DNA of 64,000 nucleotides from Solihabitans fulvus (GCF_008386585.1 NZ_VUOB01000093.1:1-64000), one strand, 5' to 3'; positions 24,005-32,935 are shown, numbered from the stretch's first letter. Translations and numbers: made by a program. Notes: a model not told the origin generated them from the sequence alone.

Positions 24005-24916
24005 ATGAGAAGATTAAGTATCGCGCTCGGCGCGGTCCTCGTCGTCCTGTTTTCCTTGCTGGGTGGGGCAAACGCGAATGCCGCCACGGGTAAACGGGTC
24101 ATTCTCTACTACCAGACGCAGTACAACAACGGCCAGTACGTGTCGCCGTTGGGTCTCACCTCGCACAAGACCGGCACGACGGACGTCATCGTCGGCGCGG
24201 TGCACCTGGACGCCAACAGCGTCGTGCACCTCAACGACGATCCGCCGACCGCGGCCAAGTACACGCAGATGTGGACCGACCTGCACGCCATGCAGAAGCA
24301 GGGCGTGCACGTGCTGGCGATGGTCGGCGGGGCCGCGCAGGGCAGCTTCCAGCGGCTGGACACCGACTTCGCCACCTACTACCCGCTGCTGCGCGATCTC
24401 GTGCGGACCTACGGCCTCAGCGGCGTCGACCTGGACGTCGAGGAGTCCATGTCGCTGGCCGGGCTGGAGCGGGTGATCGGCGCGCTGCGGGCGGACTTCG
24501 GCGCGGGCTTCATCGTCACGCTCGCCCCGGTCGCGACCGAGCTCAGCGGCGGCGGCGGACTGTCCGGAGTGGACTATGACCGGCTGTACCGCGACAAGGG
24601 CAGCGAGATCTCCTGGTTCAACGCGCAGCTGTACTGCGGCTGGGGCAGCCTGGCCAACACCAGCAGCTACGACCGGATCATGTCGCACGGCGTCGTGCCC
24701 GCGAGCAAGGTCGTCGCCGGCACGCTGACCAACCCGGCCAACTGCGGCAGCGGGTACGTCAGCATGACCACGCTGAAGTCCACCATCAAGAAGCTCGTCG
24801 CGAAGTACCCGGGCTTCGGCGGTGTGGACGGCTGGGAGTACTTCAACTCCCTGCCCGGCGGCACTTCGGCGCCGTGGCAGTGGGCCGCGAACGTTCGCTC
24901 CGCGCTGGGTTCCTGA
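24005..24916 (+). CDS. secreted GH18 glycoside hydrolase, copy 2
   Basis: This 303-residue close paralogue of the preceding gene has the same signal-peptide style, the same catalytic SGVDLDVEES motif and the same two Cys positions. Differences cluster in the signal peptide, at AKYTQ/ARYTQ-type conservative sites and near the C-terminus (TTLKSTIKKLVAKYPG versus NTLKSTLGQLVQSYPD), where this copy is more basic. It arose by tandem duplication including the promoter. The charge change may reflect a different substrate or surface preference. Confidence 0.85.
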   Translation: MRRLSIALGAVLVVLFSLLGGANANAATGKRVILYYQTQYNNGQYVSPLGLTSHKTGTTDVIVGAVHLDANSVVHLNDDPPTAAKYTQMWTDLHAMQKQGVHVLAMVGGAAQGSFQRLDTDFATYYPLLRDLVRTYGLSGVDLDVEESMSLAGLERVIGALRADFGAGFIVTLAPVATELSGGGGLSGVDYDRLYRDKGSEISWFNAQLYCGWGSLANTSSYDRIMSHGVVPASKVVAGTLTNPANCGSGYVSMTTLKSTIKKLVAKYPGFGGVDGWEYFNSLPGGTSAPWQWAANVRSALGS

Positions 24917-24924
24917 CCATTCGT

Positions 24925-24959
24925 CAGCGTCGGGGCGGACGTCGTCCGCCCCGACGCTG
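24925..24959. terminator. 16-bp stem between convergent genes
   Basis: Perfect 16-base arms (24925-24940, 24944-24959) with a 3-base loop, between the second GH18 gene and the oppositely oriented membrane-protein gene; it could serve both. Confidence 0.75.
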
Positions 24960-24967
24960 CCCTGGTT

Positions 24968-25771
24968 CTAGTTCCAGATCAGGGCTTCGAGCTGGTAGCC
25001 CTCCCTGGTGCTCGTCGTGCTGTCGACGTTCGTGAGGCGACCGATGCGGCCGCCCGGCGTCTGGAAGCAGTGCGCCTGGCCGAGGTCGTTCCCGTCCTCG
25101 GTGAAGGCCCTTCCTTTGCGCTTCAGCAGGTCGGTGCACTCCTGCTTGGAGCCGTCACCGCTCAGGTACGCGAACAGGACGCCGGGGCCGCCGTAGAGAG
25201 TCCAGTCGGTGTGCTTGATGTACACCCCGTCGTGATTGGCGGGCGACGGCGGGATCGTGTCGAAGTTGACGCCGTCCTCGTTGACCCGCAGGAGTCCCTG
25301 CCAGGCGATCGACGTGCCGCCGGGCTGCGCGGAGCCCGCCGTCGACGGCGCGCTCGTCGGCCCGGACGTGGCGCCCCCGCTGGACGTTGTCGGCGGACGC
25401 GTCGCCGAGGTGGTCGGCGCGCCGGCCGAGCTGCTGGTGGGCGCGGTCGACGTGCCTGCGCTCGATCCGGTCGGCTCCGGTCGGACGGCCACGGTGGTCC
25501 CGGTGGTCAGGACGACGACCAGGGTGATCACCAGCAGCACGATGACCACCGCCAGCACCGCGAACATGGGCCGCACCCAGCGGGGCATCGGGGCGGGTGT
25601 GACGGCGGTGCCCGGCGGCAGTGCCACCTGTGTCGACGGCCCGCCCCGCCGATCTGGTGCCACCAGGTCCGACCGGTCGGTGCGGACCGAGGGCACGTGC
25701 TTCAACGGCTGGGGTTCGCCAGGTAAGTGAGACTTCGTCTCCTGGCCCTCGTCATTGCCTGGTCGCGACAT
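24968..25771 (-). CDS. single-pass membrane protein with Ser/Thr-rich stalk
   Basis: 267 residues from ATG 25771. A charged cytoplasmic N-terminus (about 60 residues) is followed by one strong transmembrane helix (FAVLAVVIVLLVITLVVVL), a Ser/Thr/Pro/Gly-rich stalk of about 70 residues and a C-terminal extracellular domain of about 110 residues with two Cys (EC-x-D, HCFQ). I do not recognise the domain. The layout is that of a surface-exposed, stalk-mounted sensor or binding domain. A start nine codons earlier is possible. Confidence 0.7.
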   Translation of the reverse strand: MSRPGNDEGQETKSHLPGEPQPLKHVPSVRTDRSDLVAPDRRGGPSTQVALPPGTAVTPAPMPRWVRPMFAVLAVVIVLLVITLVVVLTTGTTVAVRPEPTGSSAGTSTAPTSSSAGAPTTSATRPPTTSSGGATSGPTSAPSTAGSAQPGGTSIAWQGLLRVNEDGVNFDTIPPSPANHDGVYIKHTDWTLYGGPGVLFAYLSGDGSKQECTDLLKRKGRAFTEDGNDLGQAHCFQTPGGRIGRLTNVDSTTSTREGYQLEALIWN

Positions 25772-25871
25772 GATCGACAATCGTAGCCAGCGGGCCACGG
25801 CGTGCGGGCGAAGTTCGCGAAAGCCGATGATGTCCCGCTGCGAACCGCCTGCGGCGGGCGGGCGATTCCGA

Positions 25872-26111
25872 CTACTGGTCGGATTCGTCCTCCTCCGGGA
25901 TGTGCGTGTCCAGCTCGGACAGCGCCTTGGTGGCGAGGTCGATGATCTGGCGGAGGTTCTCGCGCTGGAGGTCGAGCGTGTAGTCGTCGTGGGTGCCGAA
26001 GAACAGGGTCGCGCATTCGTTGAGGTGGTCGACCTCGTAGCGCGCGGGCACCTGCTGCTTCATCTCGATCCAGGACGACACGGAGATGCCGGAAAGGCTG
26101 TACAGAGGCAT
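25872..26111 (-). CDS. small hypothetical protein divergent from HTH-DUF5753 regulator
   Basis: This 79-residue acidic soluble protein starts with MPLYSLSGISVSSWIEMKQQ and ends with a very acidic helix (LDTHIPEEDESDQ). ATG 26111 is chosen for the GAGAGGAAAG ribosome site just upstream. No family recognised. It is divergent from an HTH-DUF5753/DUF397 pair, and a second pair in this window at 61-62.5 kb also has a small acidic divergent neighbour, so a functional link is possible. Confidence 0.6.
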   Translation of the reverse strand: MPLYSLSGISVSSWIEMKQQVPARYEVDHLNECATLFFGTHDDYTLDLQRENLRQIIDLATKALSELDTHIPEEDESDQ

Positions 26112-26201
26112 GATCTTTCCTCTCGTCACGGAGTGTCTGCCGATCATCGGCGCGCGTCGCCCTAGGATCGGCGGCCGTGAACAGCGCGTTCGACTTGATG
26201 G

Positions 26202-26254
26202 GAACCCTGTGTTCTCCTGACCCAGTGTTCCGCAGAATCAGGGACACAGGGTTC
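26202..26254. promoter_or_regulatory. 11-bp inverted repeat upstream of HTH-DUF5753 gene
   Basis: GAACCCTGTGT (26202-26212) and ACACAGGGTTC (26244-26254) are perfect complements 31 bases apart, in the spacer between divergent genes. It may be a looped or double operator for the adjacent helix-turn-helix protein. Confidence 0.45.
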
Positions 26255-26303
26255 GTTCGACACACTCTCGATTGGGTGAACCCGAGGCCGAGGAGGTTGT
26301 CGC

Positions 26304-27185
26304 GTGGTTGAGGCCGTGCCCACCCTGCCGAGGGTGTTCCTCGGCGAGGCGCTGAAACAGTTGCGCGCCGACGCGGGGAAGTCGCTGGACGAGTGCGCCG
26401 CTGTGGTCGGCAAGGACCGCGCTCGGCTGGTCAAGGTGCTGGACGGGAAGTCCACCCTCAGCGCCGAGGAACTGGCCGCGCTGCTCGACTTCCTCGGCGT
26501 CAAGCGGGTGCAGCGCAAGGAGATCATGACGCTCGGCCTGGACACGCGGAAACGCGCGACCGGCGCGCCCTACCTCGACCTCGCGCCGGGCTCGTGGCGT
26601 CGCATAGCGCTGTTGGAGGCGCTGGCCAGCGAGGTCTGGTCCTACGACAAGGGAATCTTTCCGTATCTGGTCCAGGCGCCCGAGTACGTGCACGCCCTGA
26701 TGGACATCTCCGACGGCATCTGGTGGGACACGGACGAGACCGAGCGGGCCAACAAGGCGGAATTCCGGCTCGAACGCCAGCGAGCGGTGCTGGAAGCCGA
26801 CAAGCCCAAGACGGTCGACCTGTTCTTCACCGACGACGCCCTCCTTACTGAGGTCGGCGGTCCCGGCGTTATGCGAGCCCAGTTGGCCCACCTGCTGCGG
26901 CTCGTCGACGAGCGGAAGAACGTGACCGTTCGAATCGTTCCGTGCGCCGCACCCGACAATCCGGCGCAGTACGGTGGCATCACCGTGTTCCACTTCGGTG
27001 ACCTGCTACGGCCGGTCGGCTTTCTGCCGGTCGCCTACGGCCCTTCGGCCTACTTCGACAAGGCACATGACACCGAGCGACTCACTCGGGCTCTCAACAA
27101 GATCAGGGAAATCGCCTACAGTCCAAGGCAGACCAAGAAAATCTTGGCAGCCAGGCTGGAGGAACTGACCCGTGGGCAATCGTGA
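26304..27185 (+). CDS. helix-turn-helix regulator with DUF5753 domain
   Basis: 293 residues from GTG 26304. The N-terminal Xre-like helix-turn-helix (LGEALKQLRADAGKSLDECA, then VLDGKSTLSAEELAALLDFL) spans residues 10-70. A DUF5753 domain follows (FPYLVQAPEYVHALMD; RAQLAHLLRLVDERKNVTVRIVP in two pieces), the standard actinomycete architecture. These proteins work with DUF397 partners in developmental and antibiotic regulation. The DUF397 gene overlaps its end by 14 bases, so the two proteins are made together. Confidence 0.9.
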   Translation: MVEAVPTLPRVFLGEALKQLRADAGKSLDECAAVVGKDRARLVKVLDGKSTLSAEELAALLDFLGVKRVQRKEIMTLGLDTRKRATGAPYLDLAPGSWRRIALLEALASEVWSYDKGIFPYLVQAPEYVHALMDISDGIWWDTDETERANKAEFRLERQRAVLEADKPKTVDLFFTDDALLTEVGGPGVMRAQLAHLLRLVDERKNVTVRIVPCAAPDNPAQYGGITVFHFGDLLRPVGFLPVAYGPSAYFDKAHDTERLTRALNKIREIAYSPRQTKKILAARLEELTRGQS

Positions 27186-27372
27186 GATCGGCTGGTTCAA
27201 GAGCAGCTACAGCGGCGGCGGCAACGACCAGTGTGTCGAGTGTCGGATCGCGGAGGATGCGGTAGGGGTGCGGGACTCGAAGAACCGTCGTGGTCCCGCG
27301 TTCGCCTTCGGCTCGGTGGCGTGGCGCGCGTTCATCGGCGGTGCCAAGGCCGGTGCGTTCGACCGTCGGTAA
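27172..27372 (+). CDS. DUF397 small protein
   Basis: This 66-residue protein has the full DUF397 signature: W-F-K-S-S-Y-S-G near the N-terminus, CVE in the middle, VRDSKN, and W-R-A-F near the end. It starts at GTG within the last codons of the HTH-DUF5753 gene. DUF397 proteins are genetic partners of such regulators and are thought to bind or modulate them; the mechanism is not settled. Confidence 0.92.
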   Translation: MGNREIGWFKSSYSGGGNDQCVECRIAEDAVGVRDSKNRRGPAFAFGSVAWRAFIGGAKAGAFDRR

Positions 27373-27412
27373 TCGCGTCGCGGCGACGCCGGGCTCGTGA
27401 CACGATCCCGCC

Positions 27413-28531
27413 ATGGTCGAGAACACCAGGCAGCGGCGCGTCGCCGCGATGCGGACCAGTGAGCGCATGCTGTCCGGCAGCAGGCTCCCCACCATGCGGG
27501 AACAGCTGGCGGTGCTCGCGGAGCGGGCCGAACTCGACGGCCTGCCGGACTTCTACGGCGACGGCCCGGTCGCCGTCCTCGAGGAGCGCGTCGCGGAGCT
27601 GCTCGGCACCGAGGCCGCGGTGTTCTTCCCGACCGGCACGATGGCCCAGCAGGTCGCGCTGCGCTACGGCGCGGAGCGCTCGGGCAACCCCACCGTCGCC
27701 CTGCACCCGTTGGGCCACCAGGAACAGCACGAGCTGCGCGCCTACGCGGACCTGAGCGGGCTGCGCAGCGTCTGGCCGACGACGGCCCTGCGCAACCCCA
27801 CCGCCGAGGAGATCGCCGCCATCGGCGAGCCGGTCAGCTCGGTCGTCATCGAGCTGCCGCTGCGGGACGCGGGTTTCGTCCTGCCGACCTGGGACGAGCT
27901 GGTCGCCGTGGCGAAGGCGAGCAGGGACATCGGGGCACGGCTGCACCTCGACGGCGCCAGGATCTGGGACTCCACGCCATACCTCGAGCACTCGCTGAGC
28001 GAGATCGCCGGCCTCGCCGACAGCGTCTACGTGTCGTTCTACAAGACCCTCGGCGGGCTCAGCGGCGCCGCGCTCGCCGGCACCGGCGAACTCGCCTCGT
28101 ACGCCAGGGCGTGGCGGCATCGGCACGGGGGCCTGGTGTTCCAGCAGTGGCCTGCCGCGCTGATGGCGCTCGCCGGGCTGGAGAACGAGCTGCCCCGCGT
28201 GCCGGAGCTGGCCTGGCACGCGCGCACGGTCGCCGCCGCGCTGGCGGCGCTGCCCGGCGTGCGCGTGCATCCGGAAGTCCCGCACACGCACGACTTCCAG
28301 CTGTGGCTGCCGCATCCGGCCAAGGTTCTCGGCGACACGGTGCTCGAACTCGCCGAGGAGACCGGCACGTGGTTCGTGTCCGGTTGGCAGGACGCGGGGC
28401 CGCCCGGCTGGGCGGTCGCCGAGGTGCGCGTGAACGCTCCGGCGCTGGACTGGACCGCCGAGGACGTCACCGAGTTCGGCACGAAGTTCCTTGACCGCGC
28501 CGCCGAGCTGTCGAAGCGGCAGGCGGAGTAG
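27413..28531 (+). CDS. threonine aldolase-like PLP enzyme (beta-eliminating lyase family)
   Basis: This 372-residue fold-type I PLP enzyme has the expected motifs: FFPTGTMAQQVALR for cofactor phosphate binding near residue 76, HLDGARIWDS with the PLP-contacting Asp near residue 182, and the Schiff-base lysine in VSFYKTLGG near residue 209. Low-specificity threonine aldolases cleave beta-hydroxy amino acids to glycine and an aldehyde. The product of this particular enzyme could be different. It is a stand-alone gene. Confidence 0.85.
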   Translation: MVENTRQRRVAAMRTSERMLSGSRLPTMREQLAVLAERAELDGLPDFYGDGPVAVLEERVAELLGTEAAVFFPTGTMAQQVALRYGAERSGNPTVALHPLGHQEQHELRAYADLSGLRSVWPTTALRNPTAEEIAAIGEPVSSVVIELPLRDAGFVLPTWDELVAVAKASRDIGARLHLDGARIWDSTPYLEHSLSEIAGLADSVYVSFYKTLGGLSGAALAGTGELASYARAWRHRHGGLVFQQWPAALMALAGLENELPRVPELAWHARTVAAALAALPGVRVHPEVPHTHDFQLWLPHPAKVLGDTVLELAEETGTWFVSGWQDAGPPGWAVAEVRVNAPALDWTAEDVTEFGTKFLDRAAELSKRQAE

Positions 28532-28561
28532 CGCGATCCGGCGCCACGCGCGCGATGCGTC

Positions 28562-28596
28562 GGATCGGCCGGGCTCTGGACGAGCCCGGCCGATCC
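28562..28596. terminator. 15-bp stem between convergent genes
   Basis: Perfect 15-base arms (28562-28576, 28582-28596) with a 5-base loop, between the aldolase-like gene and the opposing phosphoesterase gene. Confidence 0.75.
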
Positions 28597-28606
28597 TCGT
28601 TCGGCG

Positions 28607-30739
28607 TCAGACGTGCTTGGCCTGCTTGAGTAGGTCCTGCCCTTCGCGGTTCAGCTTGCTGATCTGCCGCTCGGTGAACTCCGCGTCGTAGTCGGTCACG
28701 GCACGGTCGAGGACCGGCTGGATCCTGGCCACCAGCGCGTCGCGCTTCGTGCCGAGATCCGTCAGCTTCTTCATGGTGTCGGTGTACTGCTTGTCGCCGG
28801 GAGTCTCGGACTCCAGCGCCTTCGTCGATGCGGCCAGCGTCGTCGAGCCGAACTCGCCGACGCAGGCGTTGAGCTGCTTGAAGGTCGCGGCCAACTGCGT
28901 GAGCGAGCGCCGGTGGTCGTTGAGCGCGTCCGGCAGCGCCTCGGACTCGACCAGCTCGAACAGCGCCCGGCCGTCGCCGGTGTAGCTGTCCCGCAATCCG
29001 AGTAGGGCGAGCAGCGTCGGCCGGATGTCGGTGTGGTCGGACCACACCTTGTCCGTCACGCCGAGGTTGCGCACACCCGGTGCCACCAGACCCAGCCAGG
29101 TGCGGTTGATGTCGGGCGCGAAGTCCCCGTGGTTCCAGGCGAAACCGGGGCCGAGCGCGACACACGGCTGGCCGCAGTTGGGCTGGCCGGCGAACACGTA
29201 GTAGTTGGGGTCGGCGAACGTGGTGAACGTCGGCGTGCGCGCCGGGTCACCGGTGACCATGTGCAGCAGCTTCATCTCGGTGGGATCGGCCACGTACGAC
29301 TGGATCTTGTCGGTCTTGCCCGTGATGGGGTTGACCGCCGTGAGCTTCGAGACCGCGTGCTCGAAGTCGCGAGTCACCTGCGCGCCGGGTGCGGGATTGC
29401 CGTCGAGGTAGAAGTTCGGCGCCGAGTCGGCGTGCACCTGGAACGGCGTCGTGACGTTCTGCTGGGTGGAGAGCAGCCCGCGTGCGTTCGCGTTGATCTC
29501 GCCGAGCTGCTGGTAGGTGCACGGGGTGTGCACGCCGTCGCAGTTGGCCGGGCTCGGCGCGCCGCCGACGAAGTGGTCGTTCTCGTCGGAGGTGATCACG
29601 AACGCGGTGTTGTCGGCGTTGATGCCGTCGTGGGTCAACCGCTGGAAGAACGAGGCGAACGCGTCGTCGTAGTCCTTGAGCGCCTTGACATAGCCGGCCT
29701 CACCGGGGCCGTACGCGCCGCCGGTCGGGTGCCGGTCGTGCGCGTCGGAGATGTAGCCGTAGGTGACCGGGATGCCGGCCTCCTGCATGCTCGCCATGTA
29801 CCCCAACGTGTTCGCGGCGGACATGCCGTCGAAGCCGGGGAAGCCGGGCCGGCCCTTGTCATCGGTGATCGGGGTCTTGCCGTCGACCGCGGTGACGGGG
29901 CCGGCGGGGGAGATCACCGGGTTGACGTACTTGGCGCCGAACAGCCCCGGGAAGTTCTGGTAGCCGCCCGGCTCGTCGGGCAGCAGGTCGGGCTGCGCGT
30001 GCCCGGCCTTGCAGTGCGTGGAGTCCTTGGCGCAGTGCACGCCGATGCCGACGAAGTCGGTGCTGGCGAGCCCGGGGTCGGCCTTGGCCTCGGCCACCTC
30101 GGGCGAGTTCGCGCCGAAGACCTTGGGCACGTCGGGGCCGGTGTTCTCCAGCACCGTGTTGGCGGTGCCCACCGCGCCGAAGTCGCAGCCGGCGCGGGTG
30201 AACGGCACCCACGGTGCCGGCGCGACCTTGCCCTGCGGCGTCACCATGGTCGGCCTGGTGTCCGTCGGGGTCGGGTTGGCCGGATCGAACAGGCCGTCGG
30301 TCCAGTAGGCGAAGGAGATCGCCTGGCTGCTGGTCCCGTTGGGGTTGAAGTAGCGGAACGAGTTCGACACCGGCATGCCGTTGCGGTCGCCGTACGTGCC
30401 GGTCAGCGTCGAGATGATGTCGCCGCCGGTGTGCGCGATCAGCGGCGTGTGGTGGTTGTTGTCGAGCGTGCCGTTCTCCTTGATGAAGTTGAGCAGGTGC
30501 GGCATCTGCTCAAGGTCGGAGGGCACGTTGGGGTTGTCACGACTGAAGTGGACGTTGTCGAACGTCAGGTAGACGACGTGCTTGATGCCGTTCTCGGCGT
30601 TGTCCAGATTGCAGCCGGCCTGGGCATTCGTTGCCTTTGTCTTGTTCGGGCTTGCCGTCGCCACCGCCGAGGTGAGTCCGGCAAGGCTCGCCGTCAGGCC
30701 TAACGCGACGGCCAGCGACAGCACTCTTCGTCTGCTCAT
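28607..30739 (-). CDS. secreted alkaline-phosphatase-superfamily phosphoesterase
   Basis: 710 residues. A signal peptide with an Arg cluster (SRRRVLSLAVALGLTASL) is followed by a large domain that starts VVYLTFDNVHFSRDNP and contains HTPLIAHTGGDIISTLTG, the region where the alkaline-phosphatase superfamily carries its metal-binding Asp and nucleophilic Ser/Thr. Later motifs include ITSDENDHF and WSDHTDIRPTLLALLGL, with the terminal metal-binding Asp-His. It is probably a secreted phosphodiesterase or phosphonate monoester-type enzyme; substrate unknown. ATG 30739 follows GGAGCG and gives the signal peptide directly. Confidence 0.78.
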   Translation of the reverse strand: MSRRRVLSLAVALGLTASLAGLTSAVATASPNKTKATNAQAGCNLDNAENGIKHVVYLTFDNVHFSRDNPNVPSDLEQMPHLLNFIKENGTLDNNHHTPLIAHTGGDIISTLTGTYGDRNGMPVSNSFRYFNPNGTSSQAISFAYWTDGLFDPANPTPTDTRPTMVTPQGKVAPAPWVPFTRAGCDFGAVGTANTVLENTGPDVPKVFGANSPEVAEAKADPGLASTDFVGIGVHCAKDSTHCKAGHAQPDLLPDEPGGYQNFPGLFGAKYVNPVISPAGPVTAVDGKTPITDDKGRPGFPGFDGMSAANTLGYMASMQEAGIPVTYGYISDAHDRHPTGGAYGPGEAGYVKALKDYDDAFASFFQRLTHDGINADNTAFVITSDENDHFVGGAPSPANCDGVHTPCTYQQLGEINANARGLLSTQQNVTTPFQVHADSAPNFYLDGNPAPGAQVTRDFEHAVSKLTAVNPITGKTDKIQSYVADPTEMKLLHMVTGDPARTPTFTTFADPNYYVFAGQPNCGQPCVALGPGFAWNHGDFAPDINRTWLGLVAPGVRNLGVTDKVWSDHTDIRPTLLALLGLRDSYTGDGRALFELVESEALPDALNDHRRSLTQLAATFKQLNACVGEFGSTTLAASTKALESETPGDKQYTDTMKKLTDLGTKRDALVARIQPVLDRAVTDYDAEFTERQISKLNREGQDLLKQAKHV

Positions 30740-31006
30740 GTACCACTCGCTCCATGTTCGGGTAGTCCGCGTGACGCGAGAAGACGACACCACAGACCGG
30801 TGGAACTGTCGACCAACAGCGGGTTACCGGTTGACCGAGATCGGGTGCGCATACCGCCGAATGGCCGGTTTGTCGGTGTTGATCGATCAGGGTCGTTTGA
30901 CCGTGATCAACGAGGTAAACATCCTATGTGCGCGCACCGGATCTTGAAATATGAAGCTTGGGTAACTAACGAGGGATGCGCGGCTTGTGTCCGTAGTGCC
31001 CACAGT

Positions 31007-31035
31007 CGCGATATAATCGCTGGTCAGCGCGCTGA
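31007..31035. promoter_or_regulatory. TATAAT box with overlapping palindromes
   Basis: A perfect TATAAT (31012-31017) lies inside the small palindrome GCGAT-ATA-ATCGC and is followed at the expected start site by the perfect palindrome TCAGCGCGCTGA (31024-31035). No good -35 lies at 17 bases. The arrangement suggests a tightly regulated promoter. Confidence 0.45.
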
Positions 31036-31134
31036 TCAAATTGCTATACGGACAAATTCACTAGGCCGAATGCGCTAGCAGACTGGGCCGCATGGGCAAT
31101 TTACGTAACCGCCCGCGCACACCCGAGGTTCGCA

Positions 31135-31164
31135 TTGACAGTTCAGATTTCCGCTGCCTACCAT
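31135..31164 (+). promoter_or_regulatory. main promoter of the biosynthetic operon
   Basis: TTGACA (31135-31140) and TACCAT (31159-31164) are separated by 18 bases. The expected start near 31171 leaves a leader of about 67 bases before the GTG at 31238. Confidence 0.6.
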
Positions 31165-31237
31165 TGCGGCACTTGATCGCAGTACTGGTCAGTAGCCAGC
31201 TGTTGATCATGTCGCTTGGGGGGAAGAGGTCAAGGCT

Positions 31238-32935
31238 GTGCTGTTGCGTGCCTGGGTGGAAGATCCAAAGCCGGCCAAGGGAATTCACTTCGCTGACCAG
31301 ACCGGTCGGTGGGAATATCGCTCCTACGTCGACGTGGTACGGGACTCGCTGCGAGTTTCCGCGCTGCTGCGCGAACTCGGCCTGCCCAGGGGTGGCATTG
31401 TTTCGCTGATTCTTGCCCAACCGCGCGACTTTGTGGCTGCCTTTATGGGCACACTTCTGGCCGGCGGCACGCCGTCGCCGATCGCCACGCCGATGGGCCT
31501 GCGCGGCGGCGCGCAGTTCCCCGACCACGTGGCCCGCGTGCTGCGCGCGGCCACCCCCGCCGTCGTGCTGTCCGACGCAGCCCTCTTCGAGGTCGCCCAG
31601 CGTGCGGCCAAGACCACTGGCAGTGACGCCGTGATCGCGCAGCTCAACTGGGACGAGGCGCCCGCGCCGGACGATGCCGCCGGCCGGCCGCTCGCCGACC
31701 TCGCGCTGCTCCAGTTCACCTCGGGATCCAGCGGCCACCCCAAGGGCGTGCGGGTCTCCAGGGAGAACCTGTTCAACAATGTCGAGGCGATTCACCGCTG
31801 GCTCGACTGGAGCGCCTCCGACTCGTTCGTGTCGTGGCTGCCGCTCTATCACGACATGGGCCTGGTCGGGGCGATGCTCTCGCCGATGATGGCGAGCACC
31901 GAGCTGTGGCTGATGCGGCCGGAGCAGTTTCTCCGCGCGCCGCTGCGCTGGCTCGAAGTCCTTGGGCGACAAGGAGTCACCGGCACCACGGCGCCCAGTT
32001 TCGGCTATGCGTATGCGGCAAGGCGCGTGAAACCCGAAGACCTCGCGGGAATGGACTTCTCCGCGTGGCGGGTCGCCATCCTCGGCGCCGAGCGCGTCGA
32101 TCCCACCGCGGCGGCGGACTTCGCCGCCCTGGTCGAACCGCACGGCTTCACCAACACCTCGTTCCTGCCCGCCTACGGCCTCGCCGAGTCGACGCTCGCC
32201 GTCACCGGAATCGCCCCGGCGACGGGAGCGCGCATTGTGAAGCTCGCGTCGGACTCGCTGCGGGACGGCGCGCCGGTCACGGTCGCCGACTCGGGCCGCC
32301 TCGGTGTCGACCGACCCGAGGGCGCTGGCTGGCTCACCAGCTGCGGCCGGCCCATGCACGGCATCGGCGTGCGGATCGTGGACGAGGACGACGCCGCGCT
32401 GCCGGAAGGGCACCTCGGCGAGATCGTCGTCGAGGGCACCTCCGTGGCGCAGGGCTACCGCACCGACGAGGGCGACACGCTCGACTTCTCCCCGGCGGGG
32501 CGGCCGACCGGCGACGCCGGGTTCACCATGGACGGCGAGCTGTTCGTGCTCGGCCGCATCGGCGACAGCATGAAGGTGCGCGGCCGCGCCGTGCACGCGG
32601 AGGACCTGGAAGCGGAACTCGCCAGGCTGCCCGGCATCGACGCCGGCCGCTGCGCCGGCGTGTTCGGCTCGGTCAACGGCATCGACGTCGCCGCGGTCAT
32701 CGTCGAGGAGAAGACGACCGACTGGGTCGACGGTGTGGTCGCGCTGCTGCGCAGCCTCACCTCGGACTCGGTGTGCGTGCTGGTGTTCCGCGGCCAGCGC
32801 GGCAGCATCCTGCGCACCTCGAGCGGAAAACCACGGCGCAGGGTGATGTGGCGGCAGATCGCCGACGGCGAGTTCGGCGGTGAACTGGTGCTGGCCACCG
32901 ATCCCGGCGCGCTGGCCGGATCGAGGGTGCTGTGA
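31238..32935 (+). CDS. fatty acyl-AMP ligase (FAAL-type adenylating enzyme)
   Basis: 565 residues from GTG 31238 behind GGGGGGAAGAGG. Adenylation motifs are in order: FTSGSSGHPKGV near residue 166 for ATP binding, WLPLYHDMGLVGAML near 205, YGLAESTLAVTG near 313, and GRIGDSMKVRGRAVHAEDLE near 440. YHDMGL and the weakly hinged C-terminus fit FAALs, which make acyl-adenylates for transfer to a carrier protein rather than CoA. In this operon the likely acceptor is the carrier protein at 34814. Chain length cannot be read. First gene of the operon. Confidence 0.88.
   Translation: MLLRAWVEDPKPAKGIHFADQTGRWEYRSYVDVVRDSLRVSALLRELGLPRGGIVSLILAQPRDFVAAFMGTLLAGGTPSPIATPMGLRGGAQFPDHVARVLRAATPAVVLSDAALFEVAQRAAKTTGSDAVIAQLNWDEAPAPDDAAGRPLADLALLQFTSGSSGHPKGVRVSRENLFNNVEAIHRWLDWSASDSFVSWLPLYHDMGLVGAMLSPMMASTELWLMRPEQFLRAPLRWLEVLGRQGVTGTTAPSFGYAYAARRVKPEDLAGMDFSAWRVAILGAERVDPTAAADFAALVEPHGFTNTSFLPAYGLAESTLAVTGIAPATGARIVKLASDSLRDGAPVTVADSGRLGVDRPEGAGWLTSCGRPMHGIGVRIVDEDDAALPEGHLGEIVVEGTSVAQGYRTDEGDTLDFSPAGRPTGDAGFTMDGELFVLGRIGDSMKVRGRAVHAEDLEAELARLPGIDAGRCAGVFGSVNGIDVAAVIVEEKTTDWVDGVVALLRSLTSDSVCVLVFRGQRGSILRTSSGKPRRRVMWRQIADGEFGGELVLATDPGALAGSRVL

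Larger units (their letters stand above)
30740..31237. other. AT-richer intergenic region upstream of the biosynthetic operon
   Basis: These 498 bases are clearly AT-richer than their surroundings. No gene is supported. They hold a stem-type repeat GTTGATC (30878-30884) / GATCAAC (30905-30911), a perfect TATAAT at 31012, a 12-base palindrome at 31024 and a strong TTGACA promoter at 31135. The base composition suggests a regulatory region that accommodates several DNA-binding proteins. Confidence 0.6.

Noticed and set aside
31092-31409. 105-codon frame beginning before the FAAL gene
   Set aside because: It overlaps the FAAL start in another frame, has no ribosome site and no domain, and crosses the probable promoter.
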